The notes under the pieces are model-generated. The model did not search any database. It was not told the DNA's origin and saw only the letters and a program-made list of their open reading frames with translations. 64,000 bases of DNA from Pseudomonadota bacterium (GTDB taxonomy: Bacteria > Pseudomonadota > Gammaproteobacteria > Steroidobacterales > Steroidobacteraceae). This document shows, piece after piece, positions 8,302-17,485 of the stretch. Location: positions 1-64,000 of the forward strand of contig JANXZZ010000052.1 in assembly GCA_025355245.1 (NCBI GenBank), given 5' to 3'. Position numbers and translations under genes: made by a program. Each line of letters opens with the position of its first letter. The first letter of the stretch is position 1.

Positions 8302-10306
8302 ATACTCTTTCGCCCTTGAACCAGGTTTCGAGGACCTTGGTCTTGGCGATTTCCGCCGCCTTGCCCGCGTCGCCGAGCGCCAGAATGTCCTGATCGACGA
8401 CGATGAAGTCGGCGGACTTCCCCATTTCGAGGGAACCCGCCTCCGCCGCTCGATTGAGATACGTGGCGCCGTTGATCGTGTACGCATCGAGCGCGTCGCG
8501 TATCGGAATGCTCTCCCAGGGGCTCAACGGCGGTTGACCGCGCAAGCTGCGCGTGACCGCCATTGCCATGTTGACGAACGGCCGCGGGTCGCGCGTATCG
8601 ACCGGCGCGTCCGAGCCGCCGAGCAGGATGGCGCCCGCGCTCTTGAGCGAATGCACCGGGTAGGCGCCTTTCTCGTAGTAGCCAGTCGCCGGGTGGAACG
8701 CCGCCGCGTCCGCGCCTGCCACCCTGTCGATAAACGGGATGACCGAGGCGTCGTATTCGGGATCGGTGAACGCCCAGGAGTACGTGAATGCCAGATACAG
8801 GTGGTCGCGGCCGATTCGCGTGATCTCATCGGGATGCACCAGCTGGACATGCGCCAGCGCGTCGTGCTCGGTGGAAACGCCATCCGCCGCGCGCGCCGCC
8901 TCGATCGCGTCGACCGCCGTCCGCACCGCGAGATCGCCGATCGCGTGGATGTGAACCGGGAAGCCCGCGAGGTGGAACCGTCTTACGAATTCGAGAACGA
9001 CGGCGCGATCGTGCTGCGGTTGACCGCTCGAGATCTGACACTGACCGGGATGGTAGCCATTCGCCTTGGTGAACTCGGCCGTCGCCGCAGCCGTTTCGTA
9101 TTTCTCCGGATTGGCGCGCACCTGGGCACATAGGGGCGAGCCCGTCTCGACGTAGCCGATAACGGCGACGTGCGCGTCCTTCGTGGCAGCGAAGATCGGC
9201 TGCAAGTACGGCTTGAGCGCCCCGACCTCGGGCAGCGTCGGTGGCACCGCGTAGGCGTTGCCTTCCAGCACGCCGTCCGCAAACAGCTTGACGACATCAG
9301 CGTGGAGCAGCGGGTTGTGCGCGTACCTGGCGCGAATAGCCGTTGCCGTCGAGACCATCCGGTCCCAGTCGGGCTTGCCGTCCGCGGTCTTGATGGTGTC
9401 GGGGTCGAAGTAGAGCGCGAGCGTGGTGCGCACGCTCAGCTTCCCGCTCCTGTCGAGGGCGTCGTAGAGCGGCAGCGTCTCGGGCTCAACCGCCGCGTCC
9501 ATCATGCCGGTGATGCCAACGCTGTTGAGGCGCGCGGTCACCCGTTCCGGCGCTTTCATCAGCTCGGCGAAGTCCATCCCGAGCATCGACGGCGTGCCCA
9601 TGTTGCGACGCGCCTCCTCGTTCACCGTTCCGTTCGGTTCGCCGGCAGCATCGACGCCGACCAGCTTTCGATACGAGCTCAGGTTTCCCTCGAGGGTCGC
9701 CTTCGAGTAGCCAACGGCCTTGCCGGTAGCGTCGGCCGCGCGCGCGAGGGCAACGCTATTGAAGGCGCCGTGGTGCCCGTCGTTGCCAAGGAGCTGGATC
9801 GGGCGGTCGAGCGAAGCAAGGTCGAGAGCGGCGCGCAAGGTCGGGTGGGCGGCGTCTGGTTCGTTGCCGTTGCTGAAGTTCCACTGGCGCACGTTGACCC
9901 AATGGCCGACCGGTACCTCGTAGCGGGCGATGCAGGCGCGCACGAACGCGGTTATCTGTTCGAGGGACTTGCTCGCGCTCTTGAGATCGCAAACATCGAG
10001 GTCGACGATTCCGGCCGGGTGGATGTGCGAGTCGTAGAGCCCGGGTAGAACCAGGCGCCCCTCGGCGCGCTCGATCCGCGTCTTGGGCCCGACCCACTTC
10101 CTTGCCTCGGCGCGGGAACCGACGAACACGATCTTGCCGTCCCGCACGGCGATCGCCTCGGCCATCGTTCGCGCCGGGTTCGCGGTGTAGACCTTGGCGT
10201 CGGTGAGTACGAGATCGGCGGGTACGGCGGCGGCGGCCACCGCGGTCCCTAGAACCGCCCACGCGAACGAAAGGGCGGCGAGAGTCTTATGTGCAATCTT
10301 AATCAT
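8282..10306 (-). CDS. Secreted YtcJ-type amidohydrolase (amidohydrolase family 3)
   Basis: This 674-residue metal-dependent hydrolase has a Sec signal peptide (about residues 1-27, ending AVAAAA). The N-terminal beta sandwich carries ADLVLTDAKVYT. The first metal pair is DSHIHP near 92-97, a later His lies in IHAIGDLA near 440, and an Asp sits in GGSDAPVDT near 570. Family members act on C-N bonds of amides or cyclic imides, but most YtcJ-like proteins lack a known substrate. The start is ATG 10306. The frame could be read further upstream, but only through the G10 tract. Convergent with and overlapping the MaoC gene by 20 bases. Confidence 0.88.
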   Translation of the reverse strand: MIKIAHKTLAALSFAWAVLGTAVAAAAVPADLVLTDAKVYTANPARTMAEAIAVRDGKIVFVGSRAEARKWVGPKTRIERAEGRLVLPGLYDSHIHPAGIVDLDVCDLKSASKSLEQITAFVRACIARYEVPVGHWVNVRQWNFSNGNEPDAAHPTLRAALDLASLDRPIQLLGNDGHHGAFNSVALARAADATGKAVGYSKATLEGNLSSYRKLVGVDAAGEPNGTVNEEARRNMGTPSMLGMDFAELMKAPERVTARLNSVGITGMMDAAVEPETLPLYDALDRSGKLSVRTTLALYFDPDTIKTADGKPDWDRMVSTATAIRARYAHNPLLHADVVKLFADGVLEGNAYAVPPTLPEVGALKPYLQPIFAATKDAHVAVIGYVETGSPLCAQVRANPEKYETAAATAEFTKANGYHPGQCQISSGQPQHDRAVVLEFVRRFHLAGFPVHIHAIGDLAVRTAVDAIEAARAADGVSTEHDALAHVQLVHPDEITRIGRDHLYLAFTYSWAFTDPEYDASVIPFIDRVAGADAAAFHPATGYYEKGAYPVHSLKSAGAILLGGSDAPVDTRDPRPFVNMAMAVTRSLRGQPPLSPWESIPIRDALDAYTINGATYLNRAAEAGSLEMGKSADFIVVDQDILALGDAGKAAEIAKTKVLETWFKGERVFKRATD

Positions 10307-10316
10307 GGGGGGGGGG
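10307..10316. repeat. G10 homopolymer between RBS and start codon
   Basis: Ten consecutive G (C on the coding strand) lie directly upstream of ATG 10306, with AGGA a further few bases upstream on the coding strand. Changes in tract length would alter the spacing from ribosome binding site to start codon. Such tracts are classical slippage sites. The sequence shows only the tract, and variation is inferred. Confidence 0.7.
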
Positions 10317-10370
10317 TTCCTGGTGCTCGAGCAAAAAGTCACGCCGCGCAACAATTCTTGTGACAGAGCG

Positions 10371-10400
10371 GCGGCAGAGGTGGCGGCGGCAGAGGTGGCG
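10371..10400. repeat. Two tandem copies of a 15-base unit
   Basis: GCGGCAGAGGTGGCG occurs twice head to tail in the spacer between the divergent amidohydrolase and diguanylate cyclase genes. It is too short to call a mobile element and may be a simple duplication or part of the shared control region. Confidence 0.7.
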
Positions 10401-10577
10401 ACGACGACGGTTGGCGCCGGTCGGTCTTGCAGGTCGAAAAAACCTTATTCCGCCAGCGTTTTTTCACCCGCGTGAAGTTCATTGACGGGTGTCCGAGTGC
10501 TTACGATACTCTATCGAGCAACCACTAATGTGCCCACCCGCCTGCCGGGCAAGGAGGGCCACTGCGGAGACGGGACC

Positions 10578-12248
10578 GTGCGGGGTGTACTGGTAGCGTG
10601 CCTAGGAGCTCTGGCGCTGATCGTCGCATCGATGACTGCGACCGCCGACGTGCCGGAACTCGAAGTTGAGACACTGACCGCACCGGACGCCACGGCCGAC
10701 GCCGTCACGAGCGGTATGCTGGATGCGCAGTTCGCGCGACGCGAAGCGCGCGTCGGCCCGGCAACGACGTGGATTCGGATCCGCTCCGCCGGACGATTTG
10801 CCCCCGGTGGCGTCCCCGTTCTCCTCGTCCGCAAGGCCACTAGCACCGCTTTCGAGCTTTTCGAGATCCGGGGCGGCTCCGTCGTGCCGGTTCTCCGCGC
10901 ACTCGAACTTTTCGAGTATCGCGGCGCGCAGGCGGTCGTGTTTGCGCTACCTGACGGTTTGAGCCGCGGCCAGACGCTCTACGCGCACGTCGATACGCGC
11001 GGCGACAGCCGCGGCGAACTGTTGGTCACGGGCTCGACGCTGGCGGCGGTGCTTGCGCGCGGCGCCGAGCACGCGCGGATGATCGCGCTTGCATTCGGCG
11101 CGCTGCTGGCGGTATCGCTCGCGGCGCTGCTCATCTGGTTTGTACTCTCGGACCGGGTCTTCATTCTGTACGCGGGATTCTTCACGCTGCAGGCGCTCTA
11201 CATCGCCTATCTCTCGGGGCAGGGCTTCGACTGGCCATGGCTCGCGTGGGCGCGACCGCTGACGTCCCACGCATGGAACGTGCCCGTCGCCCTGAGCGGC
11301 GCGATCGCGTGCCTGTTCGTGCGCGAGATAACCGAGCTCAAGCACGTGTGGCCGCGGCTCTACAAGGGTTTCGCGTGGCTGGCGGGCGCGTTCGTGCTGC
11401 TCGCGCTATCGAACGTCGCGAAACTCATCGGCCTCGCGGCCGTTGTCTCCGGCATCGGCAACCTGCTGTTTCTGGGAACGGCGGTATTCACGCTGGTGGT
11501 CGCCTTTTTCTCCTGGCGCCGCGGGATCCGCGCGGCTGGCTGGTTCCTCCTAGCCTGGGGTCTGCTCGAGGCGTCGACCATCGCGACCGCGGTTCGGCTC
11601 CTCATGGCCGACGACGGCAATGCCGAGCGATTGCTCTACTTCGGCTTGCCGCTCTCGATGGTCACCGCCGCGATCCTGATCGCGCTCGGCGTGGCCGATC
11701 GCTTGCGCGACCAGCGCGTGGCACTCAGTGACGCGGAGCGACGGGCGCAGACCGATGCCCTGACAGGCGTCCTCAACCGCCGCTCGTTGATCGAGCGCCT
11801 GGAGGCCGCATGCCTGCGCGCCCGCGCGCGAGACCTGCCGATCGCCCTGCTGTTCATCGACCTCGATCACTTCAAGGACATCAACGATTCCTACGGGCAC
11901 GCGGCCGGCGATGCCTGTCTGCGAGCAATCGTCGAGCCGATCCAGGCGGAGCTGCGCCAGTCCGACGTCATCGGGCGCTACGGCGGTGAGGAATTCGTCG
12001 TCATCCTGAGCAGCGCCGACACTGCCGCGGCGCATCCGATCGCCGAGCGTATCCTCAGTCGCGTTGCCAGCATCCGCGTGGACGGCTTTCGTGCGCCGAT
12101 CCAGTTGACTTGCAGCATCGGCGTTGCCGGCAGCGACATGCTCGGCGTCTGGGACGAACAACTGATCGCGCGTGCCGACGCCGCCGTCTACGCGGCCAAG
12201 CGCGCCGGCCGCAACCGCGTGCAGGTCGCACCACCGCTCGCAGCGTAG
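10578..12248 (+). CDS. Diguanylate cyclase with 7TMR-DISM sensory module
   Basis: This is about a 556-residue inner-membrane enzyme. A signal peptide (residues 1-25) leads to a periplasmic ligand domain of about 150 residues. A block of seven helices (about 170-375) follows, then a GGDEF domain (about 400-555). The active loop is GGEEF and is preceded by RQSD at the correct five-residue distance, so both cyclase activity and the inhibitory I-site look intact. It would make cyclic di-GMP from GTP in response to a periplasmic carbohydrate-like or other ligand. GTG 10578 is chosen because a good signal peptide starts there and GGAG lies 8 bases upstream. The open frame extends to TTG 10482. The gene stands alone. 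Confidence 0.88.
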   Translation: MRGVLVACLGALALIVASMTATADVPELEVETLTAPDATADAVTSGMLDAQFARREARVGPATTWIRIRSAGRFAPGGVPVLLVRKATSTAFELFEIRGGSVVPVLRALELFEYRGAQAVVFALPDGLSRGQTLYAHVDTRGDSRGELLVTGSTLAAVLARGAEHARMIALAFGALLAVSLAALLIWFVLSDRVFILYAGFFTLQALYIAYLSGQGFDWPWLAWARPLTSHAWNVPVALSGAIACLFVREITELKHVWPRLYKGFAWLAGAFVLLALSNVAKLIGLAAVVSGIGNLLFLGTAVFTLVVAFFSWRRGIRAAGWFLLAWGLLEASTIATAVRLLMADDGNAERLLYFGLPLSMVTAAILIALGVADRLRDQRVALSDAERRAQTDALTGVLNRRSLIERLEAACLRARARDLPIALLFIDLDHFKDINDSYGHAAGDACLRAIVEPIQAELRQSDVIGRYGGEEFVVILSSADTAAAHPIAERILSRVASIRVDGFRAPIQLTCSIGVAGSDMLGVWDEQLIARADAAVYAAKRAGRNRVQVAPPLAA

Positions 12249-12252
12249 CCGC

Positions 12253-13581
12253 TCAGAGTCCGCTGCTCGGACGCGGCTTGGTGCCGTCGACGTAACGCGA
12301 GAGTCGAAACGCCCGTGGGTCAACGAGCGGTTTGGTTCCCGCGACGAGATCGGCGACGAGCCAGCCGGCACCCGGGCCAATGCCGAATCCGTGGCCAGAA
12401 AATCCACTCGCGACGACGAGCCCGGAGACCGCCGGAACGTCCGATATCACGGGCACGACATCGGGCGTCGTATCGATGTAGCCAGCCCAGCTTTGCTCCA
12501 GGCGCGCCGCGCGGAATACCGGGTAGCGACGCTTGAGCTCTGTCATGGCCGATTCGAGGTAGCGCAGGTCCGGCGGCGGATCGAGAACGCGCACCGCTTC
12601 GTACGGTGACGGACGGTCGAAAGGCACGCGCTTGTTCTCGCCGAGCTCCGTCAGGAATCGCCCGTCGAGCGTCAGCCTGACTGATCGCCAGTCCGTCGCC
12701 AGCGCCGGCAGGAAGCTTCCGAACAGCCGAAAGGAGTCGGACGTGATCGGAAAGACGGACGTATGGCCGTCGGCGACGGTGTAGCCGCCGTCCGCTCGCT
12801 TTCGGAACGCGAACGCGCCGTCCCACAGGGCGGCTTCCGGGCCGCCCACGACCGGCGACGTGCGCGCGACGCTCCCGCGGACCTTCAGTTGCGGAAGGTC
12901 GACGTCGACGTCCCTGAGAAGTCGCCGCGACCAGACGCCAGCTGCCACCACCACCGACGCACAGGCGATCGGTCCGTGCTCGGTAACGACCGACGCGATT
13001 CGGCCGCCGGCAGTCTCAATCCCGCGTGCAGCGCAGCAGGGCAGTATTCGTACGCCCGCGCGCTGCGCCGCGATCGCGATGGCGGATGTCGCGCGAGAGG
13101 GCTCCGCCCGTCCGTCACTCGCGCAGTAGAGCGCCGCGGCGGGCGGCGAGCAGTCGCCAGGCAGGAGGTTGCCGAGTTCTGCGCCACGGACGACTGACGC
13201 AGCGATGCCGGAAGCGGCGGCTGCCTCGATCCAGCGCCGGAAGCCCCGTTCGGTCTTCTCGTCGCGCGCCGCATAGAGCAGTCCGGTGGTGCGAAAACCG
13301 GTGTCGGCTCCGACCCGCTCGTTGAGGCCGCGCCACAGGGCCATGCTCTCGCGGATCAGATCGAATTCGCGCGGATCCCGGTTCGCCTGTCTGCACCAGC
13401 CCCAGTTGCGACTCGATTGCTCGCCGCCGATACGACCCTTCTCGAGGAGGACGACTGCGAAGCCCCGTTCGGCGAGGTAGAGCGCACTGCTGGCGCCGAC
13501 GATGCCGCCGCCGATCACGACGACGTCGGCGCGCGCCGGACGATCGGTGTCGCCTGCGACGGGGTCGACGTCCGGGCTCAT
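12253..13581 (-). CDS. FAD-dependent oxidoreductase, D-amino-acid oxidase (DAO) family
   Basis: This 442-residue flavoprotein has an N-terminal Rossmann dinucleotide motif (VVVIGGGIVGASSA, about 20-34) and an acidic residue ending the second strand (LLEKG). It also has the SSRNWGWCRQ segment near 57-66 that is common in glycine/sarcosine and D-amino-acid oxidase relatives. The C-terminal phrase VASGFSGHGFGIGPG closes the FAD site. The likely reaction is oxidative deamination or demethylation of a small amine, with the exact substrate unknown. There is no signal peptide. The gene is convergent with the diguanylate cyclase with only 4 bases between stops and has no obvious operon partner. Confidence 0.85.
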   Translation of the reverse strand: MSPDVDPVAGDTDRPARADVVVIGGGIVGASSALYLAERGFAVVLLEKGRIGGEQSSRNWGWCRQANRDPREFDLIRESMALWRGLNERVGADTGFRTTGLLYAARDEKTERGFRRWIEAAAASGIAASVVRGAELGNLLPGDCSPPAAALYCASDGRAEPSRATSAIAIAAQRAGVRILPCCAARGIETAGGRIASVVTEHGPIACASVVVAAGVWSRRLLRDVDVDLPQLKVRGSVARTSPVVGGPEAALWDGAFAFRKRADGGYTVADGHTSVFPITSDSFRLFGSFLPALATDWRSVRLTLDGRFLTELGENKRVPFDRPSPYEAVRVLDPPPDLRYLESAMTELKRRYPVFRAARLEQSWAGYIDTTPDVVPVISDVPAVSGLVVASGFSGHGFGIGPGAGWLVADLVAGTKPLVDPRAFRLSRYVDGTKPRPSSGL

Positions 13582-13644
13582 TCGGAGCAGCTCCTCCCCA
13601 CCATCGAGAGCCGACTGGAGCGATCCGGACGCCGCACGGGCGCT

Positions 13645-14172
13645 CTAGTGTTGCGGCGCACTCGGCATCGCGCCCTTTTCATCGGGCCGAAGGTTTCGGT
13701 GGCCGTAGCTCACGATTCTGGTCAGCAGCCACTTGCCGTCCTGGTTGCGCCAAATCATCAGAAACTTCGCGACGCCCTCGCACTTTCCGGTGCCGAAATG
13801 GCAGAACGTGTGCTCGCCCTCTTCGATCGCGCCGTAGTCTTTGACGGGATAGACCTTGAACGTCTCGGCCAGCAGTTCCCGGCGAACCTTGTGGCAGATG
13901 TTCTTGCGGGTATTCTCGACGACCGTCTTCGCATCGAACGTGACGCCGCCGAGGTCGTGGTAGAACTCGACGTCCGGAGTGAAGAATTCCTGGAATGCGC
14001 TCATGTCGCAGCGATTGTAGGCGTCAAAGAGCTTCGCATCGAGGTCGGTGATCGTGCGCGTGAGTTCCGCTTCCTCGGCCGCCGCCTGCGAGCGCGCGAC
14101 CGGAGATATACCGAGGAAGGCCGCCGTGCACGCGACGGCCAGCGCGATTCTGGAAAAGTGGTCGAGGGTCAT
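13645..14172 (-). CDS. Secreted NTF2-like (SnoaL/DUF4440) protein
   Basis: This 175-residue protein starts with a Sec signal peptide (MTLDHFSRIALAVACTAAFL, cleaved near SQA, about residue 30). One NTF2-like cone domain follows: an ITDLDAKLFDAYNRCD helix, a VEFYHDLGG strand and WRNQDGKWLLTRIVSYGH at the end. Such domains serve as small-molecule binding or isomerase scaffolds, so no reaction can be assigned. ATG 14172 gives the signal peptide directly; the longer frame adds 15 unlikely residues. The gene lies 63 bases upstream of the DAO-family gene on the same strand, so co-transcription is possible. Confidence 0.75.
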   Translation of the reverse strand: MTLDHFSRIALAVACTAAFLGISPVARSQAAAEEAELTRTITDLDAKLFDAYNRCDMSAFQEFFTPDVEFYHDLGGVTFDAKTVVENTRKNICHKVRRELLAETFKVYPVKDYGAIEEGEHTFCHFGTGKCEGVAKFLMIWRNQDGKWLLTRIVSYGHRNLRPDEKGAMPSAPQH

Positions 14173-14268
14173 GGGGAGCTTGCCCGCCGGATTGCTGTTG
14201 TCGACGACATTAGACACGCGGTTCGGGGTTGCGGTTGCAAACTCGCACCGGCCGGAGCGGATACGTCC

Positions 14269-15444
14269 TCAGGGCGCGGGCAGCGCGCGCTTCAGGAAGG
14301 CATCGAAAAGTGGCACGGTGAACGCGGTGTCGCCGTGCGAGGGGCTGTAGATCATGCCTTTCTTGATGAGCGCGCTGCGCAGCGGACCCACCGATTCGAC
14401 CTTGGCGCCGTAGGCCCGGGCGATCTCGCCCGAGCGGTGCGCACCCGGCCCGAGGTTGGCCATCGCGCGCAGGTACTTCTTCTCCGTCGGCGTGAGGCGG
14501 TCGAATCGAACGCGGAAGAAATTTCCATCGAGCTTTCGATTCACCAGCGGCGCCGCCCGCCCCACGTCCGTCGCGCGGATCACCCCGCCCTCGGCAAGGT
14601 TCCAGGTTTCGTAAGCCCATTCCTGAAGAAAGTACGGGTAGCCGTGGGTATGCGCGATGATCGCGTTGGCCGCCTCGGGCTCGACGGTCACGCCCTGTGC
14701 TTCGGCCGGCCGCGTGATCGCAAGGCGCGCCTCGGACGCGCCGAGGGGCCCGATCTCGGGAAAGGTGAATAGGCGCTCCGCATAGGACCGGGCGTTGCCG
14801 GCGAGCCCCGGGAGCTGCGGCAATCCCGCGCCGACGAGAACGACGGGCAGCTGCAGTTGCGTCGTGCGGTGAACAGCGGTAATCAGCGCCGCGAGTTCCT
14901 CCGTATCGAGATACTGGACCTCATCGATGGCCATCACGAGCGCCACGCCGCGGTCCCGGCCAGCCTCCCCTAGCGCACTCAGCAGATCTGTCACGTCGTC
15001 CGCGAGAATTCCGGAATCCGCGCTCCCGATTTCGGGGTCGAGGTCGATTCCCGCCGAGAAGCTGCCGTCGGGGCTCACCTTGATGCTGAAGCTCTTGAAC
15101 ACACGCAGCGCGCGTTTCACGGCGTGCGAGACCGCTCCCAGCCGGTCGAGGTGCAGGAGGATGCGGCGCGATTCCTTCGCGAGAAGCTGGCGCAGGTTGC
15201 CATCCTCGGGCGCCTCGATCAGCACGGCATGGGCACCGAGCGCACGCGATTCCTCGACGAAGCGGTTGAGCAGGACCGTCTTGCCGACGCCGCGCAGACC
15301 GATCGGCATCAGGCTCTGGCCCGGCTGTCCCCGGGCCGCCCGCTGCACCGTTACCTTGAACGCGTCGATCAGCGCGTCGCGGCCGACGAGGGCGGGCGGC
15401 GGCGTACCCGCGCCGGGGCTGAACGGATTGGCGACAGGGTCCAT
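14269..15444 (-). CDS. AAA/STAND-like P-loop ATPase with C-terminal winged helix
   Basis: This 391-residue soluble protein has Walker A GLRGVGKT (about 49-56) and Walker B VALVMAIDEVQ (about 166-176). A sensor region follows (LPVVLVGAGLPQLPG near 205). The C-terminal third (about 310-385) begins LTPTEKKYLRAMA and looks like a winged helix. This layout matches the archaeal-type/Orc1-Cdc6-like ATPase group found in many bacteria as orphan regulators or parts of mobile modules. I cannot assign a process. Upstream lies an unusually AT-rich 100-base island with three related 8-mers, unlike the surrounding DNA, which hints at self-regulation or acquisition. Confidence 0.75.
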   Translation of the reverse strand: MDPVANPFSPGAGTPPPALVGRDALIDAFKVTVQRAARGQPGQSLMPIGLRGVGKTVLLNRFVEESRALGAHAVLIEAPEDGNLRQLLAKESRRILLHLDRLGAVSHAVKRALRVFKSFSIKVSPDGSFSAGIDLDPEIGSADSGILADDVTDLLSALGEAGRDRGVALVMAIDEVQYLDTEELAALITAVHRTTQLQLPVVLVGAGLPQLPGLAGNARSYAERLFTFPEIGPLGASEARLAITRPAEAQGVTVEPEAANAIIAHTHGYPYFLQEWAYETWNLAEGGVIRATDVGRAAPLVNRKLDGNFFRVRFDRLTPTEKKYLRAMANLGPGAHRSGEIARAYGAKVESVGPLRSALIKKGMIYSPSHGDTAFTVPLFDAFLKRALPAP

Positions 15445-15455
15445 AGACTGAAAGA

Positions 15456-15539
15456 GCTTATCTAATCTTACTGATCTATATGAATACTACTATAAGATAA
15501 ACAAAACAAAGAAATCCAATATTAATCAATAGTTTATCT
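15456..15539. promoter_or_regulatory. AT-rich island with three GYTTATCT motifs upstream of the ATPase gene
   Basis: The motif reads GCTTATCT at 15456-15463, AGATAAAC (its inverse) at 15495-15502 and GTTTATCT at 15532-15539. The last two form a perfect 8-base inverted repeat with a 29-base spacer. The island is far richer in A and T than the rest of the window. The placement directly before the ATPase start suggests an operator or binding array for it. No defined promoter pair is clear. Confidence 0.4.
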
Positions 15540-15667
15540 GAGATATTCAATCGAGCGACGAGGATCAACGACCCGAGCCTCAGAGACGCGACTCACGCCG
15601 CCCGACGGCGATTCGGCCGTCTGCGGAGCGACGGCACGTTACCTTGGCGACCGGACGACGCGCCCCG

Positions 15668-16072
15668 CTACTTCGGCGGGTCGACCGCCGGAGTCGGCGC
15701 CGCGTCCGCCTCGCCCGCGGGCTTCGCCTCCAGGTTCTTGCCGACCTGCTGCATGACTGCGCCACGTTGCATGAGTTCACGACCGCAGCGCGCGGCTTCG
15801 GTCTTCAGGCTCTCCGGCGCCAGCGCAGCCGACTCCGTCGCGAACAGATTCTGCAGGTCCGCATTTGGAGCGAGGCCGTCCAGCTTGCCGAAGAAATACA
15901 TCGCAACGACGAGGCCGTTGCGCTTCTGGTCGGCATCCTGCATCTGGAGCATCGAGAACCCGACAATCATGCAATGGATGGTGGGCTTGAGGTCCGCCTC
16001 GTCGGCGCGCGCAGCGCTCGCATGTACCGAGGCGCAGATAAGCGCCGCACAGACCAGCAGGGACTTCGACAT
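15668..16072 (-). CDS. Small secreted protein of unknown function
   Basis: This 134-residue protein has a clear Sec signal peptide (residues 1-23, ending ASAARA). The mature part is mostly helical, with two cysteines (in IHCMIVG near 34 and ARCGRELM near 94) that could form one disulfide, and it ends in a Pro/Ala-rich tail. No family is recognised. It is transcribed away from the AT-rich island, 129 bases downstream of its left edge, on the same strand as the ATPase but upstream of it. There is no enzyme motif. It is probably a periplasmic soluble protein. Confidence 0.65.
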   Translation of the reverse strand: MSKSLLVCAALICASVHASAARADEADLKPTIHCMIVGFSMLQMQDADQKRNGLVVAMYFFGKLDGLAPNADLQNLFATESAALAPESLKTEAARCGRELMQRGAVMQQVGKNLEAKPAGEADAAPTPAVDPPK

Positions 16073-16291
16073 CGCGTGTACCGCCTTTGCAGACGGGTAG
16101 CCAATAAAACCGGACCGCGCGTCACGGCCGGTACTCCTCCCCGACCCGCAACCATGTCCGTCGGTGCAACAGCCAAGGCGATGCGCGGACGTCGCCTCGT
16201 GGGCTAGTGATCAACAAAAAGCGATACAGCCTTGCATCTCTCCAGCTGCGTGATCTTCGCTGCCGCTATCAGTTGCTGCCGGGCGAGGCCT

Positions 16292-17020
16292 TCAGGGCGT
16301 GTCACCCGCAAACGGCGTGGGCGTCGCGCCGGTCACGGAACCGATGCTGGCGCGGCTGCTTACGAAGAGATCCACTTTGCGCTCGAAGCGCAGCTCGCCT
16401 TCGACCGTCGCGCCCGGCCCGATCACAATTCGTGGCGTGTCATCGAAATGCAGCAAGCCTCCAGACGCTTCGTGGACGTGGATTCCACCTGTGACGTGAG
16501 ATGCGCCGGTGATGCTGATATTGGCGCCCACTGTATTGATGCCGCCGCCCACCCGCGCGCCGACGAGCGTGATGGTGCCGCTCACGTTGGCAAGGCGGCC
16601 GGTCACTTCAGACCCTTCCTTGAGGTTGAGATCGCCGTTGACGGTCGAGGCCCCTCCGGAAACCTTTGCCTCCGGGCCGAGCACGATCGATCCGTTGACC
16701 GTGTTGAGCGACGCTGCGGTTGCATGGGCGCCCAAGTGGATGCCGCCGTTGACGGTATTGGCCGCCTCGACGGCCGCGTTGTCATCGAGGTGAATCGAAC
16801 CATTGACAGTCGACACGGCGGTGGCAGCCTTGCCCTGAGGCACGTGGATCGAGCCGTTCACTTTTTCCGAATCGCTGCCGTTCACCGAGACGTCGCAGCC
16901 GGCGACGCCGACGACGACAGCAACCACGGCCGAGGCCCAGATCAAGCGCCCGTGCCGCCTGCCGTTGCGGGCCCGCGGGCGGTGACCGACCCGCGAGCCG
17001 ACGCTCATTTGCTGCTTCAT
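16292..17020 (-). CDS. Lipoprotein with VNGxIxL beta-repeat domain
   Basis: This 242-residue protein has an arginine-rich N-terminus, a membrane segment and a lipobox (VAGC, Cys at about 42), so it should be lipid-anchored in the envelope. The mature part is a run of six to seven repeats of 18-19 residues, each opening with VNG(S/G/D)IxL or a variant, between residues about 54 and 175. That pattern gives a right-handed parallel beta helix, as in bactofilin/polymer-forming and DUF4097-like proteins. It may form a filament or surface patch. ATG 17020 has AGGGGA seven bases upstream, and the longer frame has no such signal. Function unknown. Confidence 0.75.
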   Translation of the reverse strand: MKQQMSVGSRVGHRPRARNGRRHGRLIWASAVVAVVVGVAGCDVSVNGSDSEKVNGSIHVPQGKAATAVSTVNGSIHLDDNAAVEAANTVNGGIHLGAHATAASLNTVNGSIVLGPEAKVSGGASTVNGDLNLKEGSEVTGRLANVSGTITLVGARVGGGINTVGANISITGASHVTGGIHVHEASGGLLHFDDTPRIVIGPGATVEGELRFERKVDLFVSSRASIGSVTGATPTPFAGDTP

Positions 17021-17485
17021 TGCGGATCCCCTGCTGTCGTTCGTGCCGGCGCGGTCGGGTGCCACGGAATCGTTCTCACTATGGTACTCATTCGCCCGCG
17101 GCAATATCCAGCCCGGCCGCCGTGCCCGCGACTGCTGGCTGCGCGGCACCCAATCGCTGGCAAGGGCGTGCACAGCGCGACCGCGAATACGAGCGTGGCA
17201 TGTGCGTCTGTACCGGCGCCCAGTCGGTGATGCAGGCGGGCTCGATCAGCTCAATCCACCCAGCTTGCTACAGAAAGAGCAGGCGCCAGACGCGCATCCG
17301 GAGTGCGTGCACATGTAGCGGCGCGCACAAAGGCTGCGTACCGAACCCGACTTTCAGTGGGTTGCTTCGTGGGAGTCTGGCGAAAACCGTTACCGCGCCA
17401 AACGGCGCCACTCACAAGTGGATTCGGCTGCGACGTCGACGCGCGGACTCGCCAGGCTCCGACAGCGCACCGTCACCCTGCATCG
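17021..17485. other. 465-base spacer without a convincing gene
   Basis: Open frames exist on both strands but are Arg/Cys/Pro-rich, lack good starts and show no domain. The stretch holds the promoter of the repeat lipoprotein gene on its left and the 3' end of the aminotransferase gene on its right. I see no RNA gene, hairpin terminator or repeat that stands out. Confidence 0.5.

Noticed and set aside
13417-14772. 451-codon plus-strand frame over the DAO, NTF2 and ATPase genes
   Set aside because: Crosses several real genes on the other strand; low-complexity composition typical of antisense frames in GC-rich DNA.
16500-16870. Regularly spaced DNA repeats resembling a CRISPR-like array
   Set aside because: The period (about 54-57 bases) is the coding repeat of the VNGxIxL lipoprotein and the copies differ as codons do.
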